Positions 44,081-53,493 of a DNA stretch of 64,000 nucleotides are shown here, piece by piece (position 1 is the first letter of the stretch; the number at the start of each line of letters is the position of its first letter). A program made the position numbers and the translations under genes. The notes under the pieces were generated by a model. That model was not told the origin of the DNA. It saw nothing but the letters and a program-made list of their open reading frames with translations, and ran no database searches. The DNA is from Bacteroides sp. (GTDB taxonomy: Bacteria > Bacteroidota > Bacteroidia > Bacteroidales > Bacteroidaceae): the NCBI RefSeq assembly GCF_030151085.1, contig NZ_JASLER010000099.1, forward strand, positions 1-64,000, in the 5' to 3' direction.

Positions 44081-45556
44081 TTACCAGTTATCTGTTCTGA
44101 ATGGTGCTACAGGTATACCATGAATATTGAAAATGCTTGCTTTGGTATAATTCTTATAGGCATATCGAACAGCTACCGGATGAGGTACTTTATCACATGA
44201 TACAGCAAGTCGGGTTGTTTTTGTTTCTATCTCCGCATAGGCCGGGTAGAAAACTTTATCTTCACCAGCTATCTCGAAACCTTCAAGTGAAGTCCACATG
44301 GGACAAAGTCCACGTTGTGCACCGTCAATATTGATATATATTTTGTTGTCCGATATTTCCATTGATTTATAAATGGGAGTAGTGTAACCAAATCCTTGTT
44401 GTCCATAGGTTTGAGCAAGTGCCCAAAGTGCCAGACGATTACCAACGGTTTCTTTGTCTGTTGGATGGATAAAAACCGGATGCCCGATGTCCAACGTAGT
44501 AACCATTCCACTATTGGGGATATCTTTCATGTTTTGCTGCTGAACTTCTCGCATACGGGCTGCTGAAGTACCGTCACTACCTTCATAATTGAAAGGAGCA
44601 ATCTCTACGAAGTAAAAAGGAAACTCTCCAATATTCCATTTGCTGCGGAGGTCCTTTACAAAAGCAGGCATCAGGTTCCGGTATAAATCGACATTGTCAC
44701 GGTTACTTTCACCTTGATACCAGAGAAAACCTTTAATAGTGAAGTTGGTGAAAGGAGCTATTTTTGCATTATAAAGCCCACATGGGGTAGCTGTAATGTT
44801 TTTTATAGGTTCATCATTGTCTAGTATGGACAGGTCAATGCTTTTAAATGGTGTTATAGCTTCCCGACTCATCCATGCCTCCACTTTTGATCCTCCGAGG
44901 GAAGATACAATAATGCCAACCGGGACTTCTAATACCTCTTGAATATATCGGGTGAAAAAGTAAGCTGTTGCGCTTGTATGTGATACATTGACAGGGGTGC
45001 TCTCTAGCCATTCTCCTTTACAGTTCTCCTGCGGAGTTTTGCTGAATTGGCGTACCCATTTTCCATTCTCAGAATCGGTGTTATAGATACGAATAGGGTT
45101 AGAAGCTTTAGCTTTGGCAATAATGTCATTTGTACCTTGAGTGGGTTGGCGGTCGAAGCCACTCATTGGCATTTCCATATTCGATTGTCCCGAGCAAAAC
45201 CATACTTCACCAATTAATATGTTTCTTATAATCAGGGGCTCTCCGTCGCTGAAAGTGATTTCATAAGGTCCCCCTGCTGTAGGAGTGGGAACACTCAATA
45301 ACCATTTGCCTTGATTATCGGACATTGTTTTATATACTTTATTATTCCACGATGTCTTTACCCTAACCGGAGAGTTTTCTTTGGCATTGCCCCAGAGCTT
45401 CACATCGGTTTGTTGTTGTAACACCATGTTATTTCCCAGAACCGATGGAAGAGTGATTTTCGCTTCCAGTGTTGAGGCTACAAATAGAAAGGATACTGAT
45501 AGTAAAAAAGCCGGGAACCATTTTACGTTCATACATTTAAAGGAAAGATGTTTCAT
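44081..45556 (-). CDS. Sialate O-acetylesterase-like SGNH hydrolase
   Basis: This 491-residue secreted protein has a Sec signal ending near STLEA, then the SASA-family N-terminal beta domain (ITLPSVLGNNMVLQQQTDVKLWG). The catalytic serine is in CSGQSNMEMPMS (Ser122), followed by GIIVSSLGGSKVEAWMS and KGFLWYQGESNRDN; the base-type His is likely near DIGHPVFIHPTDK. Such enzymes remove acetyl groups from sialic acid or from plant glycans such as xyloglucan or pectin. ATG 45556 and ATG 45532 are both possible starts. It has its own promoter and faces the ceramidase-like gene. Confidence 0.9.
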   Translation of the reverse strand: MKHLSFKCMNVKWFPAFLLSVSFLFVASTLEAKITLPSVLGNNMVLQQQTDVKLWGNAKENSPVRVKTSWNNKVYKTMSDNQGKWLLSVPTPTAGGPYEITFSDGEPLIIRNILIGEVWFCSGQSNMEMPMSGFDRQPTQGTNDIIAKAKASNPIRIYNTDSENGKWVRQFSKTPQENCKGEWLESTPVNVSHTSATAYFFTRYIQEVLEVPVGIIVSSLGGSKVEAWMSREAITPFKSIDLSILDNDEPIKNITATPCGLYNAKIAPFTNFTIKGFLWYQGESNRDNVDLYRNLMPAFVKDLRSKWNIGEFPFYFVEIAPFNYEGSDGTSAARMREVQQQNMKDIPNSGMVTTLDIGHPVFIHPTDKETVGNRLALWALAQTYGQQGFGYTTPIYKSMEISDNKIYINIDGAQRGLCPMWTSLEGFEIAGEDKVFYPAYAEIETKTTRLAVSCDKVPHPVAVRYAYKNYTKASIFNIHGIPVAPFRTDNW

Positions 45557-45594
45557 AATATTGTTTTATTAATAACAGAAAAGTATTTTGATGA

Positions 45595-45602
45595 CAAAAG
45601 TA
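45595..45602 (-). promoter_or_regulatory. Promoter -7 box for the SASA esterase gene
   Basis: The minus-strand TACTTTTG is a full TAnnTTTG match, about 38 bp before the ATG at 45556. Confidence 0.5.
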
Positions 45603-45657
45603 GTCAGGGGATATTACTTCTGTAATTAATTTGCTATTAATTTGCGCATAATATCCG

Positions 45658-45879
45658 TTTAGTAATGCTTAAAAAATAACTTGGTACTATCTGTCATTCT
45701 GAGTCGGCATCACTTTAAAAGTGAAACAATTCGATAATGACGAGCAGAGTATCTGTCATCCTGAGCGTAGTCGAAGTATCTACTCTCCTGAATACATAGG
45801 GAAGAGATCCTTCACTTCGTTCAGGATGACAGATACTATCAAGAATCATGTACCAAGTTATTTTTTAAGCTTTACTAAA
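45658..45879. mobile_element. MITE-like non-coding element with 30-bp terminal inverted repeats
   Basis: Bases 45658-45687 and 45850-45879 are reverse complements with a single mismatch (29 of 30); the inner 21 bases are perfect. Key strings are TTTAGTAA at the outer end and AATAACTTGGTAC at the inner end. The 162-bp interior has ATCTGTCATYCTGAG twice in direct orientation (from 45690 and 45751) and once inverted (TTCAGGATGACAGAT, 45820-45834), giving a long internal hairpin. The CATCCTGAGCGTAGTCGAAG wording is familiar from dispersed Bacteroidetes repeats. It has no gene, so any movement would need a transposase in trans. Confidence 0.75.
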
Positions 45880-45912
45880 TCGAGTTCTTTTTCCCAAAAG
45901 ACATGCCCTTTA

Positions 45913-45942
45913 TTTGTTTTAGGGGATTTTTTTATACCTTTG
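45913..45942 (+). promoter_or_regulatory. Promoter for the LamG/kelch-SARP membrane regulator
   Basis: There is a TTTG at 45913-45916 and TACCTTTG at 45935-45942 with an 18-bp spacer, close to the sigma-ABfr consensus. The ATG at 45967 is 24 bp downstream. Confidence 0.6.
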
Positions 45943-45966
45943 TGGCGTGTTCATTAACGCACTACT

Positions 45967-48510
45967 ATGAAAAATAAACTGTTAATATGGGTGTTTGGGC
46001 TTTTCTTATTGGTTGGTCTGGAGACACTAGCTTCCACCAACTATGGTCTTCATTTTAAATCTCATTCTGTGCCGGGAACTGAGCGTACCACTTTGTCTCT
46101 TGACGAGAATTCCCCCTTTCGTGTAAAGAATGATTTTATTATAGAGTTCCAGATGTGGGTTCGTAACGAGCCTGATTTTGGAGCTATCCTTCATTTGTGT
46201 ACAAACGAAAACCAGTTTCTTCATTTTGTGTTTGCAGCGGGAGAGAATAATAAGAACTTTCCGGCTTTGGTTTTTAACGAAGGAATGTTTGCTATAAATA
46301 CTATTATAGAAAAAGGGAAGTGGATACCGGTGTCTTTGCACCTGAATATTAAGGATAATCAGATTGACTTGAGATACGACAAGAAAGATACTACAATGGT
46401 AGTGCCTTTGCGTGGAACAAAGGATATAACGGTTATGTTTGGTAAATCGCCTTACTTCTCTTCGGATGTAGCTCCTATGGATGTGAAGAATGTAAAGATA
46501 ATCTGTGATGGTAAATTGATGAGAAACTGGGAGTTGGGCAAGCACAATGATGATATTTGTTTGGATAGCGTAGAAGGAGCTGTAGCGTTAGCATCCTTTC
46601 CAACCTGGTTAATAGATAACCATATAGAATGGAAGAAAATACATTCCGAAAAAGTATCCGGGCGAATGGATGTTGCATTCAATGCCCGTGATGCGAAATT
46701 TTATTTTGTACAACCGGATAAGATTAGAATCCTGGATGATAATACGGGTAATGTGAGTGAAGTACCCGTAACGGGTGGATATCCGGCAATGGAATATCCG
46801 GATCATTTGGTTTATGATACATTGACCGGACGAATATTCTCCTACTCTTTGCATGAGAAGCTAGTTTCTGTTCTGTCTGTCGAAGAAGGAAAGTGGAGCT
46901 TGAATGAGCGGCACCAAGCTGAACCTCGATATTATAACCATGCTCGTACATTCAATCCGGCGGACTCTTCATTCTATTTATTCGGCGGATATGGATTCTA
47001 TCAATACCGCAATAATCTTTATAGGTTGAAAGTTGGGCAGAATAGGATTGAAGAAGTTGCCTATACTCCTGCAATTTCACCTCGTTATTCATCTGCTACT
47101 GCCATAGTAGGGGATGAATTGTATATTTTTGGCGGACGAGGGAACAAGCAGGGCAAGCAGGAGTTCACCGCACATTTTAATTATGAATTATGTGCTATCA
47201 ACCTGAAGACAGGGCAATCACGTAGACTATGGAAGAAGGAGGAGTCAACGGATATGTTGTTGATGGCATCTTCTATGTATTTCGCCCCCTCGGATAGTTC
47301 GTTCTATGCCGTTAGCATGAAGACTGGCGGAGTTCTGTGGAAAATATCCATGAATGATTCAGTCTGGACAGAGGTCTCAAAGCCGATTCATAATGATTTG
47401 GTTTATCAGGATTGTGACTTCAGCTTCTACTCGTCTCCTGCCCATCAGAAATTTTATTTGGTGATGGACAAGATTTTGAGCGATCGCAGCCATGATGTAA
47501 CAGTGTATTCCATTAATACACCTTTATTAAATGATAATGAAATAATTCAGAATGTAGATAGTAACTCTATTCCGTTTTGGGCTTGGTTGTCGGGCGGAAT
47601 AGCGTTGTTAGTAGTAGCGGTTATAATACTTCTTTATCGCATAAAGCATCATGATAGAAAGAAAGCGAATCAGCATGCCGATTCGGGAGATAGTGATGTT
47701 AGACTGAATGAGTCGCTTGTAGTGAATGAAGACCCAGAGAAAGAGATGGTGGACATGGCGGCTGTTGAAAAATTCTTTGACCGTAGTCGTTCGGCTATTT
47801 CATTACTCGGCACGTTTAATGTTCGTGATAAAGAGGGTAACGATATTACAGGTGCATTTACTCCGAGACTGAAAAGCCTGCTGATTATGTTAGTCCTCTA
47901 TACGGAAAGAAATAGTCAGGGCATTTTGACCAAAAAGGCGACAGAAATATTATGGTCAGATAAAGAAGAAGAAGCTGGCCGTAACAACCGGAATGTTACG
48001 TTGCGCAAGTTACGTGTGTTGCTGGAAAGAGTTGGAGATATGGAAGTTATTAGTGATGCCGGCTTTCTACGTATTCAGTGGGGAAAAGATGTATTCTGTG
48101 ACTATAAGACGGCATTAGATTGTATCCATAGCTTCAAGGAAAATGGAGAACAAGGGGATAATGAGTTGCTGAACCGCATATTCGAAGTCTTGCTTTATGG
48201 GCCATTGTTGTCAAATACCATTGTGGATTGGTTGGATGAGTTTAAAGATGCATTTTCCAGTCTCTCCATCGACCTGCTGCGAAACTTGTTGGAGATACAT
48301 CAACATCATCAAGATACGGTGCTCCGCATGGCTGATATCTTATTTTTGCATGACCCTTTAAGTGAAGAGGCATTGGCTGCCAAGTGCAATGTTTTGTATT
48401 TGCAAGGCAAGAAAGGTCTTGCGAAGAGCGTATACGACCGCTTTTGCAAGGAGTATCGAGACTCATTGGGAGAAGAATATAAGATTCCTTTGTGCCACCT
48501 TCAAAACTAA
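45967..48510 (+). CDS. Membrane-spanning transcriptional regulator: LamG/kelch periplasmic sensor, TM, SARP-like BTAD output
   Basis: This 847-residue protein has a signal sequence (to about 23). A concanavalin/LamG-like domain follows (about 35-190, FIIEFQMWVRNEPDFGAILHL), then a kelch-type propeller (about 220-510, FYLFGGYGFYQYRNNLYRL, LYIFGGRGNKQGKQ). One TM helix lies at about 537-558 (FWAWLSGGIALLVVAVIILL). The cytoplasmic part has a winged-helix region (about 612-705, ISLLGTFNVRDKEGNDITG, RNNRNVTLRKLRVLLERVG) and a bacterial transcriptional-activation (BTAD) TPR-like domain to the end. The output half resembles SARP-family activators. It has no kinase, so signalling must cross the membrane by conformational change or proteolysis. 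It probably controls the adjacent second glycan locus. Confidence 0.75.
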   Translation: MKNKLLIWVFGLFLLVGLETLASTNYGLHFKSHSVPGTERTTLSLDENSPFRVKNDFIIEFQMWVRNEPDFGAILHLCTNENQFLHFVFAAGENNKNFPALVFNEGMFAINTIIEKGKWIPVSLHLNIKDNQIDLRYDKKDTTMVVPLRGTKDITVMFGKSPYFSSDVAPMDVKNVKIICDGKLMRNWELGKHNDDICLDSVEGAVALASFPTWLIDNHIEWKKIHSEKVSGRMDVAFNARDAKFYFVQPDKIRILDDNTGNVSEVPVTGGYPAMEYPDHLVYDTLTGRIFSYSLHEKLVSVLSVEEGKWSLNERHQAEPRYYNHARTFNPADSSFYLFGGYGFYQYRNNLYRLKVGQNRIEEVAYTPAISPRYSSATAIVGDELYIFGGRGNKQGKQEFTAHFNYELCAINLKTGQSRRLWKKEESTDMLLMASSMYFAPSDSSFYAVSMKTGGVLWKISMNDSVWTEVSKPIHNDLVYQDCDFSFYSSPAHQKFYLVMDKILSDRSHDVTVYSINTPLLNDNEIIQNVDSNSIPFWAWLSGGIALLVVAVIILLYRIKHHDRKKANQHADSGDSDVRLNESLVVNEDPEKEMVDMAAVEKFFDRSRSAISLLGTFNVRDKEGNDITGAFTPRLKSLLIMLVLYTERNSQGILTKKATEILWSDKEEEAGRNNRNVTLRKLRVLLERVGDMEVISDAGFLRIQWGKDVFCDYKTALDCIHSFKENGEQGDNELLNRIFEVLLYGPLLSNTIVDWLDEFKDAFSSLSIDLLRNLLEIHQHHQDTVLRMADILFLHDPLSEEALAAKCNVLYLQGKKGLAKSVYDRFCKEYRDSLGEEYKIPLCHLQN

Positions 48511-48570
48511 GTTTATTTCTTATGATCTTGAGGGAAAGCTGCCCAATTACTCCCTTTTCAATAAAGTATT

Positions 48571-48616
48571 GCATAAAAAAAGCGCTTAATTATAAGATTA
48601 AGCGCTTTTTTTATGC
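48571..48616. terminator. Bidirectional terminator after the membrane regulator
   Basis: The 20 bases at 48571-48590 (GCATAAAAAAAGCGCTTAAT) are perfectly complementary to 48597-48616, with a six-base loop and T runs on either strand. Confidence 0.85.
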
Positions 48617-48707
48617 TTGGTTAATAGGAGATTCCGAAGTTTGTTAAGAGTCAACTGTTTATTTTGCAGCATGGAAGTTTCTTAATGTTTAATTGAATAT
48701 TTATACT

Positions 48708-50618
48708 ATGATTACTATGAGACGTTTTTTTTCGATGGCATTGATTCTATTAGGATTGTCCGTTCCTATTGTGAAAGCGTTTGCGGAGGGAACTCCTGAG
48801 CAACAGTATGAAAAACTACAGAAGCATTTGGCTAAAGGATGGAATACGTGGGATACCCGTAGCGTGTTGACACATGTTTATCTTCCTTATGGCTTGGCAG
48901 TCGATTTGAACCTGATAAGCGTAGAGGGAAATCGGGTGAACAAGTTCAGAATAGGAGATAGAGGTAAAGGGGCACCGCTATTGCAGCCGGGACCTCATTC
49001 TTATGACGGAACATATACAAAGATGACCGTTAATTGGCAAGGACACAAAATACAGGTAGAAAGTGCGGCACGAGGAAGTAAAAATATTATTCTTATCAAA
49101 CCGTTGAGCAGTAGTAAGAAAGGTTCCCGATTGGCTATTGTTCCTAAAAGTCTTTGGAAACGGGGAAATACACTTCTATTAGATAGTTTGCATTTTACAT
49201 TGGCTTCCCGTGATAAAGCCGTAGAAATTAAATCTTATATAAAAGGTGGATCTTTGGAGAAGAGTGGTAGGGAATATCTGCTATCTCTTGACCGGACTGC
49301 TGCTATCTGTTGTGGGGAGGATATGGAACTGGACGCTGCTGTTGCCTTTGTCGATAGCTGTGGAAATGCTTTTGTTAATTCCAACCGGAAGAAGTATGGC
49401 GCCCATTACGACTGCTTCAACGCTATGCAAAGTGTATTGGGGTGGGATAATATCTATGATCCCGGCATTAGAAAAGTAATAACTCCCGTCAGCCGTATAT
49501 GGAGCTCTGAATGGTTTGCCAGTGAAGATTTCGGAGGTTTTACATTATTCTGTTGGGATACTTATTTTGCATCTATGATGCTTGCTGTAGGCAATAAAGA
49601 ACTAGCTTATGCAAATGCTGTCGAGATAACCAAGGCAATCACTGAAAGCGGCTTTGTTCCTAACTGCTATTATAGCAATGGTTTTAAGTCGAGAGACCGT
49701 TCACAGCCTCCTGTTGGTGCGTTGGCAGTCTGGACAATCTACCGGCAATATAAGGAAAAGTGGCTGTTGGAACTGGTATATAAGGAATTGCTTGCATGGA
49801 ACCGATGGTGGGAGCAGAACCGGGAAGATAAAGGATTGCTGTGTCTGGGGAGCAATCCTTATGAGAAGGTCACTTATTTCAGATCTGAATTTGATACCGA
49901 TTGTCATTATGGTGCAGTTCTTGAATCCGGTCTGGACAACTCTCCTATGTATGACGGAGTTCCTTTCAATAAGCAGAAACATCTGCTGGAGCAGAATGAT
50001 GTAGGCATGTCTTCCCTATACGTAATGGATTGTGACTATCTGGAACGAATAGCCAGAGAACTTGGATATAAGCAAGATGCAGATGAATTGCAGAATCGTG
50101 CAGAACGCTACAGAAAGAACTTGACCCAACTGTGGGATGATGAAACGGGCTTCTATTATAACCGTTCTACCCGGGATATGAAATACAATTACCGTACTTC
50201 TCCTACTTGTTTCTATCCGTTGCTGGCGAAAGTTCCTACACAGCTACAAGCCGAGAGAATGGTAAATGAACACCTGTTGAATCCCGATGAGTTTTGGGGA
50301 GAATATGTAATTCCTTCCGTTCCGAGAAATGATCCGGCATTTAGGGATAATGAATATTGGAGAGGACGAATCTGGGCACCATTGAATTACTTGGTATATC
50401 TGGGTTTGAAGAATTATAATTTTCCTGAAGTAAGGCAATCCTTTGCCGAGAAATCGAAGAATCTGCTGCTGAAATCCTGGTTGTCTCACGGCTATGTTTT
50501 CGAGAATTATAATGCCATAAGTGGCGAAGGGGATGATGTGGTGAGAAGTGATAAATTCTATCACTGGGGGGCATTGCTGGGATATATTTCATTACTAGAG
50601 AGTGGGGTATGTCATTAA
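48708..50618 (+). CDS. GH63-like (MGH1-type) alpha-glycosidase
   Basis: This 636-residue secreted protein has a signal peptide ending VKAFAEG. The (alpha/alpha)6 barrel carries GFTLFCWDTYFASMML, with the likely general acid Asp284. It also has NEYWRGRIWAPLNYLVYLGL and GYVFENYNAISGEGDD, with Glu599 in the position of the general base of E. coli YgjK. YgjK-like GH63 enzymes cleave alpha-glucosidic ends such as Glc-alpha-1,3-Gal; the substrate here is unknown. ATG 48708 and ATG 48717 are both reasonable starts, and an upstream in-frame TTG was rejected. The next gene (GH31) follows after 55 bp in the same orientation. Confidence 0.82.
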   Translation: MITMRRFFSMALILLGLSVPIVKAFAEGTPEQQYEKLQKHLAKGWNTWDTRSVLTHVYLPYGLAVDLNLISVEGNRVNKFRIGDRGKGAPLLQPGPHSYDGTYTKMTVNWQGHKIQVESAARGSKNIILIKPLSSSKKGSRLAIVPKSLWKRGNTLLLDSLHFTLASRDKAVEIKSYIKGGSLEKSGREYLLSLDRTAAICCGEDMELDAAVAFVDSCGNAFVNSNRKKYGAHYDCFNAMQSVLGWDNIYDPGIRKVITPVSRIWSSEWFASEDFGGFTLFCWDTYFASMMLAVGNKELAYANAVEITKAITESGFVPNCYYSNGFKSRDRSQPPVGALAVWTIYRQYKEKWLLELVYKELLAWNRWWEQNREDKGLLCLGSNPYEKVTYFRSEFDTDCHYGAVLESGLDNSPMYDGVPFNKQKHLLEQNDVGMSSLYVMDCDYLERIARELGYKQDADELQNRAERYRKNLTQLWDDETGFYYNRSTRDMKYNYRTSPTCFYPLLAKVPTQLQAERMVNEHLLNPDEFWGEYVIPSVPRNDPAFRDNEYWRGRIWAPLNYLVYLGLKNYNFPEVRQSFAEKSKNLLLKSWLSHGYVFENYNAISGEGDDVVRSDKFYHWGALLGYISLLESGVCH

Positions 50619-50673
50619 ATGTGTAATTAGTATAAACGGGTAAATTTAGTTTTTATTTGAACTGATTTAATTT

Positions 50674-53493
50674 ATGAAAAGAGTAATTTTGATATTTGCA
50701 TTCCTGATGGAAGTTGTTTTTGCTACTCAAGCGCAGACCCATTCTTTTTTTAAAAGTAATTGGCAAGGTGACGTAGCATTGGTTAAGAGAGAAAAAGTGG
50801 GGTTGAAAGCTACGCATGTTGCTTCACCCGAAGTATGCTGGCATATAAACGCTCTTTCACGGGAGTTGAGTATATTCAGGGAGGTACAATTGCCAGACCC
50901 GGCAAAGACTGTTTGGTGTAGCTTTATGGCATTGATGCCCCAAGGAAGCTCTCGTTTGGGCGTGGCTTTTGAGGACAAACTTGAAGAGAAACTTTTTGTA
51001 GAAGTAAAAGCAACGACGGAACCGACTTTTATTGTAGTGCGTATTGACTTTTCTGATGCGCAGGATAAAGCATATATTTTCCATAATCCGAGTGTGGCTT
51101 CTGTTCCTGATTTGGAGAATGCAGAGTATTCCTTGACAGGAGATTTTGACTTTGACCGGATAAAACTGTTGGCTGGAAAAGGTGCCAAAGGTATTGTCGG
51201 CGATATTTCTCTGGGTAATGAATTTCGGGAAGTAGCTCGTCCTGCAACAATGGAAACGAAGACCGGAGAGGGAAGCGCACAGACTGTCCTATCCTGGAAA
51301 AAGCAAGGAGAGGCTTTATGGGTTCAAACCTCAGGAGGAATCTTGTATTTGCAGCCTCACCGTACAGGAAGCCTTCATGTAATGTATGGTTCGGAACGGG
51401 AAATAAGGGAAAATAAGAGTTATGCAGTAACCCGGCAACCCGAAGCTGCCGCTTTTGAAGTCGAAGACCGCAACGGTGATTTATTTTTAAATACCTCTCA
51501 TTATTCGGTTAATGTGAATAAGAAAGAAGGATATATCAGTCTGTTTGATAGCTCAGGAAAGCTTTTAGTGAGAGAGTTACCTGGAAAAGCCAGAATGAAT
51601 ATGACAAACGACTCCGTTCTGGCGTATGGTAAGTTTGAACTGAAAGAGGATGCTCTTTATGGACTGGGACAATTCAGGGACAATTTGTTGAATCTAAGGA
51701 ATGCCAAAAGAGAATTGATTCAGTTTAATACCCAAGCGGCAGTACCGGTTATTTATTCCACTAATGGCTGGGGATTATTTTGGGATAATCCTTCCCGGAC
51801 GATTTACATGGATAGCTCCAGTGGAATGAGCCTGGCATCCGATTATGGAAAGCTAGTAAACTATTACCTCTTTGTAGGTGATACGATGGATAAATTAATA
51901 GGTGTTTACCGCTCATTGACAGGAAACGCTCCAATGATGCCCGATTGGGCATTGGGATATCATCAAAGTCGGAATAAATACTCTACTCAAAAGGAAATAC
52001 TGGACATTGCAGGGAAAATGAACGCCAGAAACCTCTCAATGAGCACTATCTTCGTTGATTATTATTATTGGGAAAAATATGGAACAGGTTCCCATCGGTT
52101 TGATGAAAACTTATTCCCGGATGTAAAGGCAATGCTCGACAGCCTCCACTCTGCCTATGATACGAAACTGGTAATCACTATGTGGCCCACTTTCAATCCT
52201 AAAACAGAACATTATAAAGAACTGGAACGTAATGGCTTTCTACTGGATGGTGCGAGGGCTTTGGATGGAACGATATATGATCCTTTCAATCCGGAAGCAC
52301 GCAAGATGTATTGGAAACAAGTTCTTCCTTTGGTGCAACAGGGTATCGACGGCTGGTTCCTGGATGGAGATGAACCGGATATTACGGCAACGTTTTTGCC
52401 TCGCACCACTTATGCCGGTCCGGCAGGAAAGGTGCGTAACCTCTACCCATTGGTGCATTGTACCGGCTTTTATGAAGGATTGCTTCAAAGTCGCCCCAAC
52501 CAGCGTCCTTATATCTTGACCCGTTGTGCTTGGGCTTCCCAGCAACGTATAGGCACTGCCATTTGGTCCGGCGATATTCCTACTACCTTCGAAGAATTAA
52601 AATGCCAGATACCTGCCGGACTGAATTTTACCGCAACGGGAATTCCTTACTGGACGACTGATATAGGAGGCTATTCCGGTGGTAATCCTGCTGATAAAGA
52701 TTATCAGGAACTTTTTGCCCGCTGGTTTGAATACGGTACTTTCTGCCCGGTTTTTAGAGCCCATGGCAGGCGTCATCCCGGCGATAGAAAGACTCCTAAT
52801 GAACCTTGGGCGTATGGACCGGAAGTAGAGGCTATCTGTAGGGATTTTATCGACTTACGCTATAAACTGTATCCATACATTTATTCTTTGACGGGTAAAG
52901 TCACTTTGGAACATTATACTCCCATGCGATTACTTGCTTTTGATTTCCCATACGATAAGAAAGTACTCAACCTTAAAGATGAGTTTATGTATGGTCCGGC
53001 ATTTCTTGTCTGCCCGGTACTGGAGGCGGGAGCGATTGAACGTTCGGTATACTTGCCGGAAGGATGCGGTTGGATTGATTTCTGGACCAACAAATATTAT
53101 CATGGAGGGGAAACGATTACCGCTTCGGCTCCATTAAACCGAATTCCGATTTATGTGCGTAGCGGCTCCATTGTCCCCATGTACCAAACGCCGCAGAAAC
53201 ATGTAAAGTCAGATATACCTGTGGATATACATATATATAAAGGTACATCCGGCACATTCGACTTATATGAGGATGATGGAGTTACATTGAATTACGAAAA
53301 AGGCGAATATAACTTGATTCGTTTTACTTGGGATGATGTAAACGATGTTTTAACTATATCTGAACCGCACAAAGGAATATCTCAAACGCAGGTGAGGCAT
53401 TTCCATATTCATTGTTTGGGAGAAAAAGGGGATTCGGTATCTCGCAAGATTGCATATAAAGGAGGTAAAAAGAACATCAAGTTGAAGAACTAA
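50674..53493 (+). CDS. GH31 alpha-glycosidase (alpha-glucosidase or alpha-xylosidase type)
   Basis: This 939-residue secreted enzyme has a signal peptide ending FATQAQ and an unusual N-terminal region (about 25-210) that looks like an added jelly-roll domain before the GH31 N-domain (LYGLGQFRDN). The TIM barrel has PDWALGYHQSRNKYSTQ, nucleophile Asp564 in GWFLDGDEPD and acid/base Asp634 in IWSGDI, with HGRRHPGDR after it. A DUF5110-type beta domain closes the protein (GTSGTFDLYEDDGVTLNYE). Substrate is alpha-linked glucose, xylose or galactose. It sits in tandem with the GH63-like gene, suggesting attack on alpha-linked side chains. Confidence 0.92.
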   Translation: MKRVILIFAFLMEVVFATQAQTHSFFKSNWQGDVALVKREKVGLKATHVASPEVCWHINALSRELSIFREVQLPDPAKTVWCSFMALMPQGSSRLGVAFEDKLEEKLFVEVKATTEPTFIVVRIDFSDAQDKAYIFHNPSVASVPDLENAEYSLTGDFDFDRIKLLAGKGAKGIVGDISLGNEFREVARPATMETKTGEGSAQTVLSWKKQGEALWVQTSGGILYLQPHRTGSLHVMYGSEREIRENKSYAVTRQPEAAAFEVEDRNGDLFLNTSHYSVNVNKKEGYISLFDSSGKLLVRELPGKARMNMTNDSVLAYGKFELKEDALYGLGQFRDNLLNLRNAKRELIQFNTQAAVPVIYSTNGWGLFWDNPSRTIYMDSSSGMSLASDYGKLVNYYLFVGDTMDKLIGVYRSLTGNAPMMPDWALGYHQSRNKYSTQKEILDIAGKMNARNLSMSTIFVDYYYWEKYGTGSHRFDENLFPDVKAMLDSLHSAYDTKLVITMWPTFNPKTEHYKELERNGFLLDGARALDGTIYDPFNPEARKMYWKQVLPLVQQGIDGWFLDGDEPDITATFLPRTTYAGPAGKVRNLYPLVHCTGFYEGLLQSRPNQRPYILTRCAWASQQRIGTAIWSGDIPTTFEELKCQIPAGLNFTATGIPYWTTDIGGYSGGNPADKDYQELFARWFEYGTFCPVFRAHGRRHPGDRKTPNEPWAYGPEVEAICRDFIDLRYKLYPYIYSLTGKVTLEHYTPMRLLAFDFPYDKKVLNLKDEFMYGPAFLVCPVLEAGAIERSVYLPEGCGWIDFWTNKYYHGGETITASAPLNRIPIYVRSGSIVPMYQTPQKHVKSDIPVDIHIYKGTSGTFDLYEDDGVTLNYEKGEYNLIRFTWDDVNDVLTISEPHKGISQTQVRHFHIHCLGEKGDSVSRKIAYKGGKKNIKLKN

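Larger units (their letters stand above)
45557..45966. other. Intergenic region holding a MITE-like element and two divergent promoters
   Basis: This 410-bp gap contains, from left to right, the esterase promoter (45595-45602, minus), the inverted-repeat element (45658-45879) and the promoter of the membrane regulator (45913-45942, plus). No coding frame was supported. Confidence 0.75.

Noticed and set aside
27562..45556. Firm assignment as a ceramide or sphingolipid degradation locus
   Set aside because: The ceramidase-like protein has Ala in place of the nucleophilic Ser, and no lipid-handling gene is present. It is kept only as one speculative possibility.
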